Below are positions 8,501-18,500 of a DNA stretch of 64,000 bases, in pieces; positions within the stretch are counted from its first letter, which is position 1, and every line of letters starts with the position of its first letter. Source of the stretch: Sphingobacteriaceae bacterium. GTDB taxonomy: Bacteria; Bacteroidota; Bacteroidia; Sphingobacteriales; Sphingobacteriaceae. Position numbers and translations under genes: made by a program. Where the stretch lies: contig JAGIAD010000029.1 of the NCBI GenBank assembly GCA_017745075.1, positions 682,001-746,000 on the forward strand, read 5' to 3'. The notes beneath the pieces are model-generated. The model had not been told where the DNA came from. It did no database searches and worked only from the letters and a program-made list of their open reading frames with translations.

Positions 8501-10114
8501 TTATGGCTGGCTGAACCAGGTTTCTTTAGTCATATAATCGGGCTCTAAACCTCCCCACTTCCTCAGTTCTTCGGCATTCCACACATATTCTGAATTATAG
8601 CGGGGCCTGAAACGGTAAGCATATTTGCCACCCAACAAAAGATCGGCAGTAGGAATCTGATAAAACTGCCTGAAAACATTCGCATCGTAATGGTATTTCC
8701 GAAGATCCGTCCACTGTTCTAAACCGGCCCAACCCCATTGCGCAATGTATTTTTGCCCCATAATATCGGCCAAGGTTAATGTTGCCGCACTTTGCGCTAC
8801 TTCTGTAGAGGCCAAATAAGTATTGATTTCGGCATCGGTGATCAGTGGATCGGGTGTTTTCGAAGAACGGCCATAAGTATTGCAAAAAACCATGTGCCCG
8901 GAAATACCCGCTTTATATGCCGTATAAGCTTCTGCTGTTTTTCCCTGTAAAAATAAGGCTTCAGCTTTTGCAAACTGTAATTGCGAATAGGTCATGATCG
9001 GATATCTGGCTGCATCGGCAAAAATATATTTTCCGTTATAAATCGTAGCACCTGCAGGAATTGACCCGAAAACAATCGGAAGGCCTGATGTACTGCTACC
9101 CTGAGTGGGAACACCGGCAATGTACCTGCCCAAAGTAGCGCTAGCCGTACTTGCAGGCAACATTCTGCTTAAACGCGGATCGAGCGAACTTGTTGGGTTA
9201 ACTGCAGGCGTTCCCTTCACTCCGCCAGCAAGATAATTTAAGATAGTCGTCGAAATCCTTCCATAATAGGTAGAAGTTGTACCTGAAGTGTTAATATAAC
9301 CCAAAGTTGGTCCAAAAGGATTGGTATCATCCTGGCTTGCTGCCGAAAAATAAACCGTTGCCGACTCCGCTTCACTAGCAAAAGATAAATTGGTGTATTT
9401 AACCACACTATCTGCATACATGGTTTTAAACTCCGGTTTATTGATTAAATGACTATACTGCAAAGCATAAATGGCATAAACGAACTTCCGCCATTTCGCC
9501 ATATCTCCTTTATAAATGCCATCGCCGGTAACACTGGCCAATTGCGTGGCATAATTAAGCGGACTTTTCATGGTTGAATATTTTAGCGACTGTTCGCAAT
9601 AAAAACGCACCTTTGCATATACCTCTGGCTGATCGTGGTAAGGAAATTTCAACATTCCGGGCGTAAAGGCTTCATCCAAAATAATCGGACCATGCAAATC
9701 TGTTGTTTGCTGATAGGCCCAAGCTTTAATGGCATAACCAATAGCAGCATATTCGTATTTCTGATTGGTGATGGCATCATTAATCAAATTTTCCAGATTG
9801 AGGCCAAGATCAACATAAGTCATCCTCCAAATTACCCCCCCATTATCACTATTGGCCACAAAAGAGTGCTTTTCAGGATAAAGTGAAGCAATATCGGTAG
9901 AGGCACCGATCATGTTCTGCGTAAACTTCCAAAGCAAACGGTAATCCTGTGAAGTCCCGTTCGTCATCTGAAATAAAATCGGCGGAAGCAACAATTCTGC
10001 CTTACTGGTTTGAGGCACGGCAGGATTGGTATTGATATCGAGGTATTTTTTACATCCTCCCGCCATTAATAATATTGCCGCTGCAATAATATATAGTCTA
10101 TATAATCTTTTCAT
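8501..10114 (-). CDS. SusD-like_2 family outer-membrane lipoprotein
   Basis: The protein (537 aa) has a lipoprotein signal with lipobox MAGGC (Cys21), followed by KKYLDINTNPAVPQ, the typical start of the SusD-like_2 (SusD/RagB) branch. The rest is the expected helical, TPR-like fold, with FAKAEALFLQGKTAEAY near the middle and WAGLEQWTDLRKYHY towards the end. This branch often accompanies transporters for peptides or for unknown ligands rather than starch, so no sugar substrate should be assumed. It lies 9 bp after its susC partner and 24 bp before a DUF4397 lipoprotein gene, in one operon. Confidence 0.94.
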   Translation of the reverse strand: MKRLYRLYIIAAAILLMAGGCKKYLDINTNPAVPQTSKAELLLPPILFQMTNGTSQDYRLLWKFTQNMIGASTDIASLYPEKHSFVANSDNGGVIWRMTYVDLGLNLENLINDAITNQKYEYAAIGYAIKAWAYQQTTDLHGPIILDEAFTPGMLKFPYHDQPEVYAKVRFYCEQSLKYSTMKSPLNYATQLASVTGDGIYKGDMAKWRKFVYAIYALQYSHLINKPEFKTMYADSVVKYTNLSFASEAESATVYFSAASQDDTNPFGPTLGYINTSGTTSTYYGRISTTILNYLAGGVKGTPAVNPTSSLDPRLSRMLPASTASATLGRYIAGVPTQGSSTSGLPIVFGSIPAGATIYNGKYIFADAARYPIMTYSQLQFAKAEALFLQGKTAEAYTAYKAGISGHMVFCNTYGRSSKTPDPLITDAEINTYLASTEVAQSAATLTLADIMGQKYIAQWGWAGLEQWTDLRKYHYDANVFRQFYQIPTADLLLGGKYAYRFRPRYNSEYVWNAEELRKWGGLEPDYMTKETWFSQP

Positions 10115-10122
10115 GTTATTCG

Positions 10123-13100
10123 CTATAATTTAACCCTAAATCCTAAATTGAAACCGATCGGTTTACCTACATTACCATAATCGATACCGTAACCGCCAAT
10201 ACCACCTACACCAGGTGAGTTAGAGTTACTCTCCGGATCGCCGCCTGAATAATTGGTAATCAAAATGGAATCGGTCACTGTAAAAAAGGCACCAAAGCTT
10301 TGGATAAACCCAATACGCTTAACCAATGATGGCGGAAAATCGTAAGCCAAAGTAACATCCCTTAAACGGAGCGTATTAATGTTCTTTTCTACAAACATCT
10401 CCGGAGCAACATTTAAAGAATAATAGTTAGAGGCATAATAAGGCGTTACAGCAATGGTATTAACTGTCGGGTTTGCGGTGTTCTGCAAACCATCGTTCAG
10501 CACTCCGGTAATAACCCTCGGCACCTCCCTGTCTAATGTTTTTAAGCTGATCCCTTTTCGGTAAGATTCATATTCGGTACCGTTAACCACATCGCCACCA
10601 TACCTGAAATCCCATAAGAAAGAAAGGTTAAAGCCTTTATAACTAAACCTGTTTACGAAACCTAAAGTGAAATTTGGATTTCTATCCCCAATTGGATAAA
10701 ACTGGGTATCGGTAACTGATGGCAAACCAGAAGATGGATTGATCAGGATATCGCCCCTATCGTTACGGGCAAACCTGGTACCGCTGATTGCTCCTGTGCT
10801 GTAACCCGGGTGTACCGCGCTTCTCACATCACCAACTATCCAGGTATCAGATTCGTAAAGTTCAGGAAGTTGATTTGCCAATGATAACACCACACCACGG
10901 TTACGCGTAAAATTTAAAGTGGTGTTCCAGCTAAAGTCTTTTCCTTTGATCGGATTGCCAGTTAACTGCACTTCTATACCACGGTTACGTACAGTACCAC
11001 CATTCATCATTTCCAAAACGAAACCTGTACCATAACTTAAACGTGGATTAATGATCTGATCTTTACTCAACAGGTTGTAATAATTAAAATCCAGTCCGAT
11101 ACGGTTTTTCAGGAACTGCATCTCGGTGCCGATCTCGAAATTTTCTGACACCTCAGGTTTTAAATCCGGGTTACCTCCATAGTACGAATAGGCATAACCG
11201 CCACCTGTAAATCTTTTGGCCTCGTAGTTTGTTCCGGTAGAATACTCTCTCCAGGGTTCTTTACCGGTTAAGGCATAAGAAACCCTTAACTTACCATAAT
11301 CCAACCAGGGCAAAGTTGTTTTAACACCAGCCAGGTCGGTAAAATTAAAAGCCAAACTTGCAGATGGATAGGCAAAATATGGATTGTTTGGCATCAGGCG
11401 AGAAGCACCGTCGACCCTGCCCGATAGGGTTAAGTACAATAAGGTTTTATAACCCAAAATAGCCTGTGCAAAAGCGCCCACAGTACGGTAACGGTTTACA
11501 TAGGTTAAGGTACGCTGTGTAGAAGGTAGGGTATTGTTGATGCTGTAAAAATTAGGATCATACATGTTCGTTCCACGCTGAGAATCGGTGGTCGAATTGT
11601 AATCGTTAAATGTGGCACCAATTACATAAGTATTATTAAAATCGCCAAATTTATGTTTAGCTGTAGCGGTTAACGAGCCGTTAAATACTTTGGCCAGCTG
11701 GCTGTAAGTCATCACCGTACCACCCGTTGGGGCAGCAGCTGATCCAGAGCCGCGGTAAGATTGAGCATGATATACTGACAGACCCTTAGTAGTGGCAACA
11801 TCAGCGCCTAAGATACCGTTAATACGCAGCCATTTTAAAGGCGTCAGTTCTACGTTGGTATTGGCGATTATACGGTTAACCTTATCGTTATTTACGTTTT
11901 TTACCACATCCCAAAGGGGATTATCAAATTCCGAATAAATACTCGCCAGGTGCAAAATCCGGTTTCCGTTGGCATCCTCATAATCCTTAACATTATAGGC
12001 AGAACTAAAACGCATCAGCTGAAGCAGCGTACCATTAGCGCCTTTATTGGCTTTATCGTTATTGGAATTGATGTAATTGAAGGTAGTGGTTAGTTTTAAA
12101 ACCGGCGAAATGGTACCAACCGCTGTTACCCTTGAAGAAATCCTGGTATAACGCGTGGTTGGGATCGTTCCTTTCGAATCGGTGTATTCATTAGACCACC
12201 TGTAAGAGAATTTATCGGTTCCGCCCTCAAAAGATAAATTGTGTTTCTGTGTAAAACCCGTTTCAAAAAAATTGTGAATGTTATCGTAAAGCGGTGTATT
12301 CGGTAGAAATGCAGGGCCAAAAAAGTTAGATGAACCGCCATCGTAAACACCATTGGAAGCGCCGGTATTATACTTGGTCTGTATTTCAGGAAATTTATTC
12401 AATTGCTCTACCCTAAACGAGTTACTGTAATTTATACTCCCACGTCCCGCTTTACCTTTTTTTGTCGTGATTAAAATGGCTCCGCTGGCACCTGCACTTC
12501 CGTATAAAGCGGTAGCTTCAGGTCCTTTCATAATCACATAACTTTCAATATCGTTGGGATTAATATCCATAGCCCTGTTTGAATAATCCTGATCTCTGTT
12601 CGCTGCACCCGATACAAGTTCTCTGGTTTGGTTTAACGTACTGTTATTGATCGGAACACCATCTACTACGATCAGCGCATTGTTGTCGCCACTAATAGAT
12701 ACGAAGCCCCGCAATACAATCTGCGCAGAAGCACCGGGATTTCCATTGGTACTGTTAATTGATAAACCCGGAACCCGTCCCTGCAGGCCGCCAAAAAAAT
12801 CATTCCGCTGAGTTTCTGCCACTTCTGCCCCCGAAACTTTTGGAGTAGAATAACCCAGCGATTTTACATCACGGTCAATACCATAAGCAGTTACCACCAC
12901 TTCGTTAAGTGTACTGGCATCAGCCTGAAGGGTAACATTAATAACCGTATTAGTGCCTACAGTCCGCTCAACAGTTTTATAACCCACGTACGAAAACACC
13001 AGCACATCGTTCTTTGATGCCCTGATAGAATAACTTCCGCTGTTATTGCTTTGTGAGACTGTGGTGCTTCCCTTTACCCGGATGGAGACACCGGGAACGG

Positions 13101-13203
13101 GCCCGTCAGCAGCGCTGACTTTACCGGTAACATTTATCTGCTGGGCAAAAATTTGGGCAGACAGCATGATACCGATAAAACTAAAAAGTAGTTTTTTCAT
13201 CAT
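10123..13203 (-). CDS. SusC/RagA-family TonB-dependent transporter, divergent from deoR-family gene
   Basis: The protein (1026 aa) has a signal peptide (ending IFAQ), a carboxypeptidase-regulatory-like domain (about 22-108), the TonB-box-like signature LNEVVVTAYG, a plug domain with YVIMKGPEATALYGSAGASG, and a barrel ending in GFRVKL. No STN domain is present. A second ATG follows the first directly, so the start is uncertain by one codon. It heads the operon susC-susD-DUF4397. The 240-bp gap shared with the divergent DeoR-family gene carries two ACGCA-N5-ACGCA repeats, one close to this gene, which suggests control by that regulator. The N-terminal beta domain shares long near-identical stretches with the susC at 3.9-7.4 kb. 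Confidence 0.96.
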   Translation of the reverse strand: MMKKLLFSFIGIMLSAQIFAQQINVTGKVSAADGPVPGVSIRVKGSTTVSQSNNSGSYSIRASKNDVLVFSYVGYKTVERTVGTNTVINVTLQADASTLNEVVVTAYGIDRDVKSLGYSTPKVSGAEVAETQRNDFFGGLQGRVPGLSINSTNGNPGASAQIVLRGFVSISGDNNALIVVDGVPINNSTLNQTRELVSGAANRDQDYSNRAMDINPNDIESYVIMKGPEATALYGSAGASGAILITTKKGKAGRGSINYSNSFRVEQLNKFPEIQTKYNTGASNGVYDGGSSNFFGPAFLPNTPLYDNIHNFFETGFTQKHNLSFEGGTDKFSYRWSNEYTDSKGTIPTTRYTRISSRVTAVGTISPVLKLTTTFNYINSNNDKANKGANGTLLQLMRFSSAYNVKDYEDANGNRILHLASIYSEFDNPLWDVVKNVNNDKVNRIIANTNVELTPLKWLRINGILGADVATTKGLSVYHAQSYRGSGSAAAPTGGTVMTYSQLAKVFNGSLTATAKHKFGDFNNTYVIGATFNDYNSTTDSQRGTNMYDPNFYSINNTLPSTQRTLTYVNRYRTVGAFAQAILGYKTLLYLTLSGRVDGASRLMPNNPYFAYPSASLAFNFTDLAGVKTTLPWLDYGKLRVSYALTGKEPWREYSTGTNYEAKRFTGGGYAYSYYGGNPDLKPEVSENFEIGTEMQFLKNRIGLDFNYYNLLSKDQIINPRLSYGTGFVLEMMNGGTVRNRGIEVQLTGNPIKGKDFSWNTTLNFTRNRGVVLSLANQLPELYESDTWIVGDVRSAVHPGYSTGAISGTRFARNDRGDILINPSSGLPSVTDTQFYPIGDRNPNFTLGFVNRFSYKGFNLSFLWDFRYGGDVVNGTEYESYRKGISLKTLDREVPRVITGVLNDGLQNTANPTVNTIAVTPYYASNYYSLNVAPEMFVEKNINTLRLRDVTLAYDFPPSLVKRIGFIQSFGAFFTVTDSILITNYSGGDPESNSNSPGVGGIGGYGIDYGNVGKPIGFNLGFRVKL

Positions 13204-13260
13204 AATTAGTCAGTAAGAATTTAGTTATAGGTTGTTGTTTGTTTTCCGGTCAGCCAAAAC

Positions 13261-13275
13261 ACGCAAATTCACGCA
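13261..13275. promoter_or_regulatory. Candidate DeoR operator proximal to susC
   Basis: ACGCA occurs at 13261-13265 and 13271-13275 (10-bp period), 58 bp from the susC start. On the minus strand the repeat overlaps TGAATTTG, one base off the Bacteroidota -7 box TAnnTTTG, so a bound protein could block the promoter. This is inferred. Confidence 0.55.
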
Positions 13276-13374
13276 GTTTTGATGTTAGTTAAGTAAATAT
13301 GCTGAATATATTTGACAATAAAAACAAATAAAGCGTATTTATTCCGTTAACAGACAATATTTTATTGCAGCAAC

Positions 13375-13389
13375 ACGCAAAAACACGCA
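13375..13389. promoter_or_regulatory. Candidate DeoR operator proximal to the deoR-family gene
   Basis: ACGCA occurs at 13375-13379 and 13385-13389, again with 10-bp period; the flanks AACACGCAAAA are repeated too. It lies just upstream of a possible promoter (ATTTA about 13392, TACTTTCG 13417-13424) for the regulator at 13444, fitting autoregulation. Confidence 0.55.
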
Positions 13390-13443
13390 AAATTTAAAAA
13401 ATCTAAAAATCTTTTATACTTTCGCTTTAAACCAAAACATCTT

Positions 13444-14190
13444 ATGCTGAAAAAAGAACGCCACGACTTCATTATGCGGCAGATCAACTTACACAACCGT
13501 GTACTGACGTCTGATCTTGTACAGTTGCTCAACGTATCTGAAGATACCATCAGGAGAGATTTACAGGAGCTCGTTGACGAAAACCTGCTTTACAAGGTAC
13601 ATGGAGGTGCTTTATCAAAATCGTATCACAGTTCTTTTGATGATAGTACGGTGTATGCCCGCGATAGTAAAATCGCAATCGGTAAAAAAGCTGTCCGGCT
13701 GATAAAGGATGGCATGGTGGTTTTAACCGGCGGTGGAACAACGATTCTGGAGTTTGTAAAACGACTTCCACAGGGGTTGTCGGCTACCTTTTTTACCATT
13801 AGCCCGCTGGTAGCTGTAGAACTGGCCAAATACAATAATATTGAAGTGATTTTGATCGGTGGATTATTCTCCAAAAACTCACAGGTTACCTACGGCGGAC
13901 AGGTAATTACGCAATTATCGGAAATAAAGGCCGATTTATGCCTGATGGGAACCAGCGCAATCCATCCGGATGAAGGCTTAACAGATACCTATTGGGAAAT
14001 TAACCAGCTTAAAAAAGCCATGCTGGCCTGTGCAAAAAAAACAGCGGTCCTCTGCATTTCAGAGAAATTGGATATTGCTTTACGGTTAAGGGTTTGCCCG
14101 ATAGAAAGCATCAGTTACCTGATTACTGAGCTTGATGTAGAACACGAATCGCTTTCGCGCTACCGCGAAAAAGAGTTGAATATTTTATAA
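13444..14190 (+). CDS. DeoR/GlpR-family transcriptional regulator
   Basis: The protein (248 aa) has an N-terminal DeoR-type winged helix (about 4-60, with LTSDLVQLLNVSEDTIRRDL as recognition region), then a DeoR C-terminal sensor domain (about 75-230) related to ribose-5-phosphate isomerase, with VVLTGGGTTILEF and LIGGLF. Family members sense phosphorylated sugars and usually repress catabolic operons. It is divergent from a susC-susD-DUF4397 operon, and the shared gap holds two ACGCA direct repeats that may be its binding sites. The effector may be an amino-sugar or hexose phosphate, given the anmK/nagB block 5 kb away, but this is speculative. Confidence 0.93.
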   Translation: MLKKERHDFIMRQINLHNRVLTSDLVQLLNVSEDTIRRDLQELVDENLLYKVHGGALSKSYHSSFDDSTVYARDSKIAIGKKAVRLIKDGMVVLTGGGTTILEFVKRLPQGLSATFFTISPLVAVELAKYNNIEVILIGGLFSKNSQVTYGGQVITQLSEIKADLCLMGTSAIHPDEGLTDTYWEINQLKKAMLACAKKTAVLCISEKLDIALRLRVCPIESISYLITELDVEHESLSRYREKELNIL

Positions 14191-14203
14191 TCTGGTAGGA
14201 TTT

Positions 14204-14252
14204 TGTGGCAGCTACCACAAAAAACGGTTCCGGAAATTTCCAGAACCGTTTT
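14204..14252. terminator. Bidirectional terminator between deoR-family gene and susD
   Basis: Two hairpins lie in the 72-bp convergent gap. TGTGG/CCACA (14204-14208, 14215-14219) is flanked by T and A runs. AAAACGGTTC (14221-14230) pairs with GAACCGTTTT (14243-14252), and the inner GGAAA/TTTCC extends that stem. Confidence 0.75.
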
Positions 14253-14262
14253 GATCAACCTG

Positions 14263-15558
14263 CTAAAATGTTGGATCGGCAGGGGTATTGGTATTGTTAT
14301 CACGCTCCTGAAAAGGATAAGGGAAAAAGTTTCGTTTCCTGTCGCTTATTGGCTGATTAAACCTCCTCATATCCTCAATTTTTAAACCTGAAGCATACAG
14401 CTCAATTGAACGGTGTTTGTAAATCAGATCGAGCAGCTGTTGCTGTGTATAAGGTCCAACCAATGGCGGCAATGCAGCCGCTACTCCAAAAAGATCGGAG
14501 GTTTTAGTTACCACTTTGTTCAGCTCAATAAGCGAATTGGTTAGGTCCGGCTGACGGGCCAGCACTTCTGCTTTGATCAGAATGATCTCGCCGGGCAGGT
14601 AAATCGGAAACGGACTTGCCGTTGCGGCTGCAAAACCATTCATACGCAAGGTTGCAGGATTTCCAGCCATTAAGGTATAAAAAGGAATCCTTTTATCGGC
14701 CGCATCAGGAACATTTGCCCCGGTAAGTCCCAGGTTTGCATTTAAAGGCTGAAAAACATTATTGGATGAAATAATGCTGAACAGGATGTTAGGTGAAGTA
14801 GTATCGAACTTAAAGAACGATGCCTTGGTTAAGTCAACAGCATTTGCCTCCGTTAAAGCCAGGGTATAATTGCCCGAAAACAGTGCATATCTTGCTTTTA
14901 GTGCATGTATGGTGTTTACGATATTTACATCAGCAGGTACATTACTTAAAAAGCTGGCCGAAATTGGATTGGCCGCAATAACGGTCAGGGCATTATCCAA
15001 AACCGCTATGGCTTTGGCAAATCCGGCAGCACGTGTAATGTAAGCTACGTTTTTACCCGTACCATCAGGGATTTTTTCCCAGTATTGTGCCATATTGCCG
15101 ATTGCAAGGGCTTTAAATATGCTCGAATAAGCGATCAACCCTGCTGCATAACCTTTATCGCCCAAATTATTGGCATTGCTGATCACCTGGTCCGCATCAT
15201 ACACAATCTTATTTGCACTTGCCCAAAGGTTAAACAAAATAGTATTTGTCCCATCAACGGCACTGCCTCCTGTACTCAGTTGTAATTCAGGGATATTACC
15301 TGAATTGAGCAATCTAAATTCATTGGTTACAAAACCATTTGCGGCTATAGAACTGAACATTACCCCGGTTCTGCTCAGGGTATACACGCGTTGCAAACCA
15401 ATAGCCACGGCCGTTAAGCCCTGTTGCGAACCTAAAGCCACATCGGTTTTTGCCCTCGATGGGTCCTGATATTCTTTCGTACACGAAGACAAGCACAGTG
15501 TTAACAAAAATATGAATGAGGCTATTTTTGCCGAAATATGATTTCTTAAAATTTTCAT
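14263..15558 (-). CDS. Short SusD/RagB-family outer-membrane lipoprotein
   Basis: The protein (431 aa) has a lipoprotein signal ending LSSC (Cys26) and mature sequence starting TKEYQDPSRA. The C-terminal half contains LIKAEVLARQ and LIYKHRSIELYASGLKIEDMRR, matching the end of RagB/SusD proteins where the RRxE-type motif lies. It is shorter than the usual 480-620 residues, but no frameshift or break is visible, so it looks like a compact family member rather than a fragment. It follows its susC by 17 bp and ends at a bidirectional terminator shared with the DeoR-family gene. Confidence 0.92.
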   Translation of the reverse strand: MKILRNHISAKIASFIFLLTLCLSSCTKEYQDPSRAKTDVALGSQQGLTAVAIGLQRVYTLSRTGVMFSSIAANGFVTNEFRLLNSGNIPELQLSTGGSAVDGTNTILFNLWASANKIVYDADQVISNANNLGDKGYAAGLIAYSSIFKALAIGNMAQYWEKIPDGTGKNVAYITRAAGFAKAIAVLDNALTVIAANPISASFLSNVPADVNIVNTIHALKARYALFSGNYTLALTEANAVDLTKASFFKFDTTSPNILFSIISSNNVFQPLNANLGLTGANVPDAADKRIPFYTLMAGNPATLRMNGFAAATASPFPIYLPGEIILIKAEVLARQPDLTNSLIELNKVVTKTSDLFGVAAALPPLVGPYTQQQLLDLIYKHRSIELYASGLKIEDMRRFNQPISDRKRNFFPYPFQERDNNTNTPADPTF

Positions 15559-15575
15559 AAAAATTTCTTTAGCGA

Positions 15576-18500
15576 TTATAATTTAACTTGCAAACCCAAA
15601 GTAAAAGTGCGTGGAATAGGCACCGAACCAAAGTCTATGTTTCTTAGTATGGTCGATTGTCCGCCAGAATTTAATTCCGGGTCGTAACCTTTGTAATTAT
15701 CCCACGAGAAGAGATTCCTTCCGCTTACAGACACTGTAAGATCTCTTAAAAATTTAAGTTTACCCACGTTGTAACTTAGCGAAATCTCCCTCAGCTTAAC
15801 AAAAGATCCATCGTCTATCCGCCACTCTTCAATGGCATAAACTCCGGCAACATAACCTCTTGGCAGCTGCCCCATCTGCTCCTGCTCGGCTACTTTACCG
15901 TTTCCAACACCCTGGCGGGTGCGCCAGTCGGCATTCCAGACATTACCGCCCTGAACGGCATCAAACTGCACATGTAAACTCAGTTTTTTATAAGTAAAAT
16001 CGTTCACAAACGACATGTTATAATCCGGATTCGGGTTACCGATTACTTTACGCAGCGTGGTGCCGGTTGGCATGCCATTCGCATCGCGCTGTGGCGTAAA
16101 TGTGGTGGCAGAGTTCTGAATCCCCTTCTCAATCTGAGGGATACCCGCAGCATTGGTTAGCAAACTGCCATCGGGATTCCGGGCAAAAAAAGTTCCGTAG
16201 AAAACACCGATCGCTTCGCCGTTAATAATGGCAACAGGGGCACCAGGGTTCGTACTGAACAGCCTTAAACCGCCCACATCCAATGCTTTATTCCTGTTTC
16301 TGTTAAACACAACTGCGGTATTCCATTTAAAATCTTTAGCGTTAACGGGCGTTCCGTTAAGCACCAGCTCGATACCCTTGTTCCGTAACGACCCAATATT
16401 ATCGAGCAGACTCGAAAACCCGGTTGAAGGTGCCTGCACACTGGCAATCAACAGATCACTAACCTTCTTATTGTACCAGTTAAACTGCAGGCCCAACCTG
16501 TTTTTAAAGAACGACAGGTCGGTTCCCAGTTCCAGTTCGCGTTGGCGTTCAGGTTTAACATTTTCGTTTGCCAGTGTAGCACTTGAAAAAAGTGATGCCC
16601 TGCCCAGGAACGATTGTGTAGCGTAAGCGTTAATCCTATCGTAAGCACCTATACCCGTTAAATTACCCGATTCGCCATAAGCAGCCCTGATTTTGAAGGT
16701 GTCCCACCAACCTGAAACCCCTAATTTTTTCCAGTAATCAGCTAAAGAAAGCACATAACTTACATTTCCCTTTAAATATTCCTGCGTACGGTTGGCCGAT
16801 CCAAAAACAGAAGACTGATCTACACGGAGCGCTCCGGTAACGAACAAATGATCTTTGTATTTAAAGTTCTGTTGAATATAGCCCCCGCTTACCGAAAGTT
16901 CGGTACGCCCATCAGTACTTGGTAATTGTGTTGCAGCTGCATTTACCGTTTCGATCAATGGTGCCAGGCCCCTTCCGTTTACGAGCTGATACCTGGTTTT
17001 TTCGTACTGAAACGAATAACCAAGCTGAGTAGTTGACGAAATGAGAGGGGATAATTTAGCCTGGTAGGTGGCATTAAACTCATTGTTAAACTGAAAGGCA
17101 TTGTTTGTTGCCGCACTGGCATAGCCGTTCAGTGTGCCATCCAAAGCAGCTCCTCCCCCATAAAAATCGGGGTTTACATTATAGGCAAATGGAGGGATGT
17201 AGGTTGACCCACTCTGGCCCGAGTTATCAACCCCCAAAGTAAAGTCTAATGTCAGGTTTTTTACCGGGTATAACTTTAAATTGGCATTGGCAATAATGCG
17301 GTTGGTTTCCTGTCGTTGTTTAATATCTTCAATAACCGAAACCGGGTTTACTCTGCCGCGCTCGCCCACCGCAAGTAAATTACCATTGGCATCCCTAGCA
17401 AAAATATCGTGGAAGTTACCGATAATGGTTACCGAGTTCATTGGCGAGAAGAATGAATTTCCATCTGGTTTTTCATTGGCAGCGCTGCGGATATAGTTTA
17501 AACCGGCACTCAATTTTGCCCATTCGGTAATTTTCTGATCGATATTTGCCCTGAAATTATACCGTGTAAAATCGGTATTTTTAATAATCCCCTGGTTACT
17601 GAAATAGGCAGCAGAGGTATAATACTTCGTATTTTCATTACCTCCGGAAACAGAAATGGTATTATCGGTACCCGTGGCCGACTGGAAGATATAATCCTGG
17701 TAATTGTAACGGGTTACCGGTGTGGTATTGGTGAGCAAAGCCGGCGGATCGCCTGCTGTCTGGATCACGTCCTGCGTAAAGGAATTAACCGATCCGCCAA
17801 ACTTTACCGGCGATTGGTTTACCTCAATCTGTTTGCGTAAATGACTTAAGATTAAGCTGGTGCTAAAATTAACCTGTGCTGCACCGCTTACTCCTTTTTT
17901 GGTAAAAATCTGGATTACCCCCGAATTTGCCCTCGAACCGTAAATGGCCGCAGCAGCTGCCCCGTTTAAAACCTCTATACGCTCAATATCTGCCGGATTA
18001 ATATCCACCATCCTGTTTTGACCGATACTCCCTACCTGGGTACCGTTATTAACGTTATCATAATTGGATGATGTATTGGTAACCCTGGTGGTTGAATTGT
18101 TTACGATTACCCCATCAATAATGTAAAGTGGTTCTGATGAGGAGTTTACCGAACTGATTCCCCTTAAACGAACAGACATGCCGCCTGCAGGATCGCCTGA
18201 ATTTTGACTGATCTGTGCGCCAGCCGTTTTGCCCTGTAACGAAGAGAGCACGTTACCGCTCGGTGCTTTGTTCAGGTCGTCGCCTTTAACGGTGCTCACA
18301 TAACTTCCCAGTTCTTTCCTGGTGGTTCCCTGCGATGTTCCGGTAACAATTACCTCGTCAAGTCCAACAGCATCGGCATTCAGCGCAGCACTTACTACCA
18401 CCTGATCGCTGCTGCCAAGATCGATAGCCTGTACTTTACTTTTGTAACCCACATAAGAAAACTGAACCTGGTATTTACCCGGGGCCAGATCAACCGCAAA

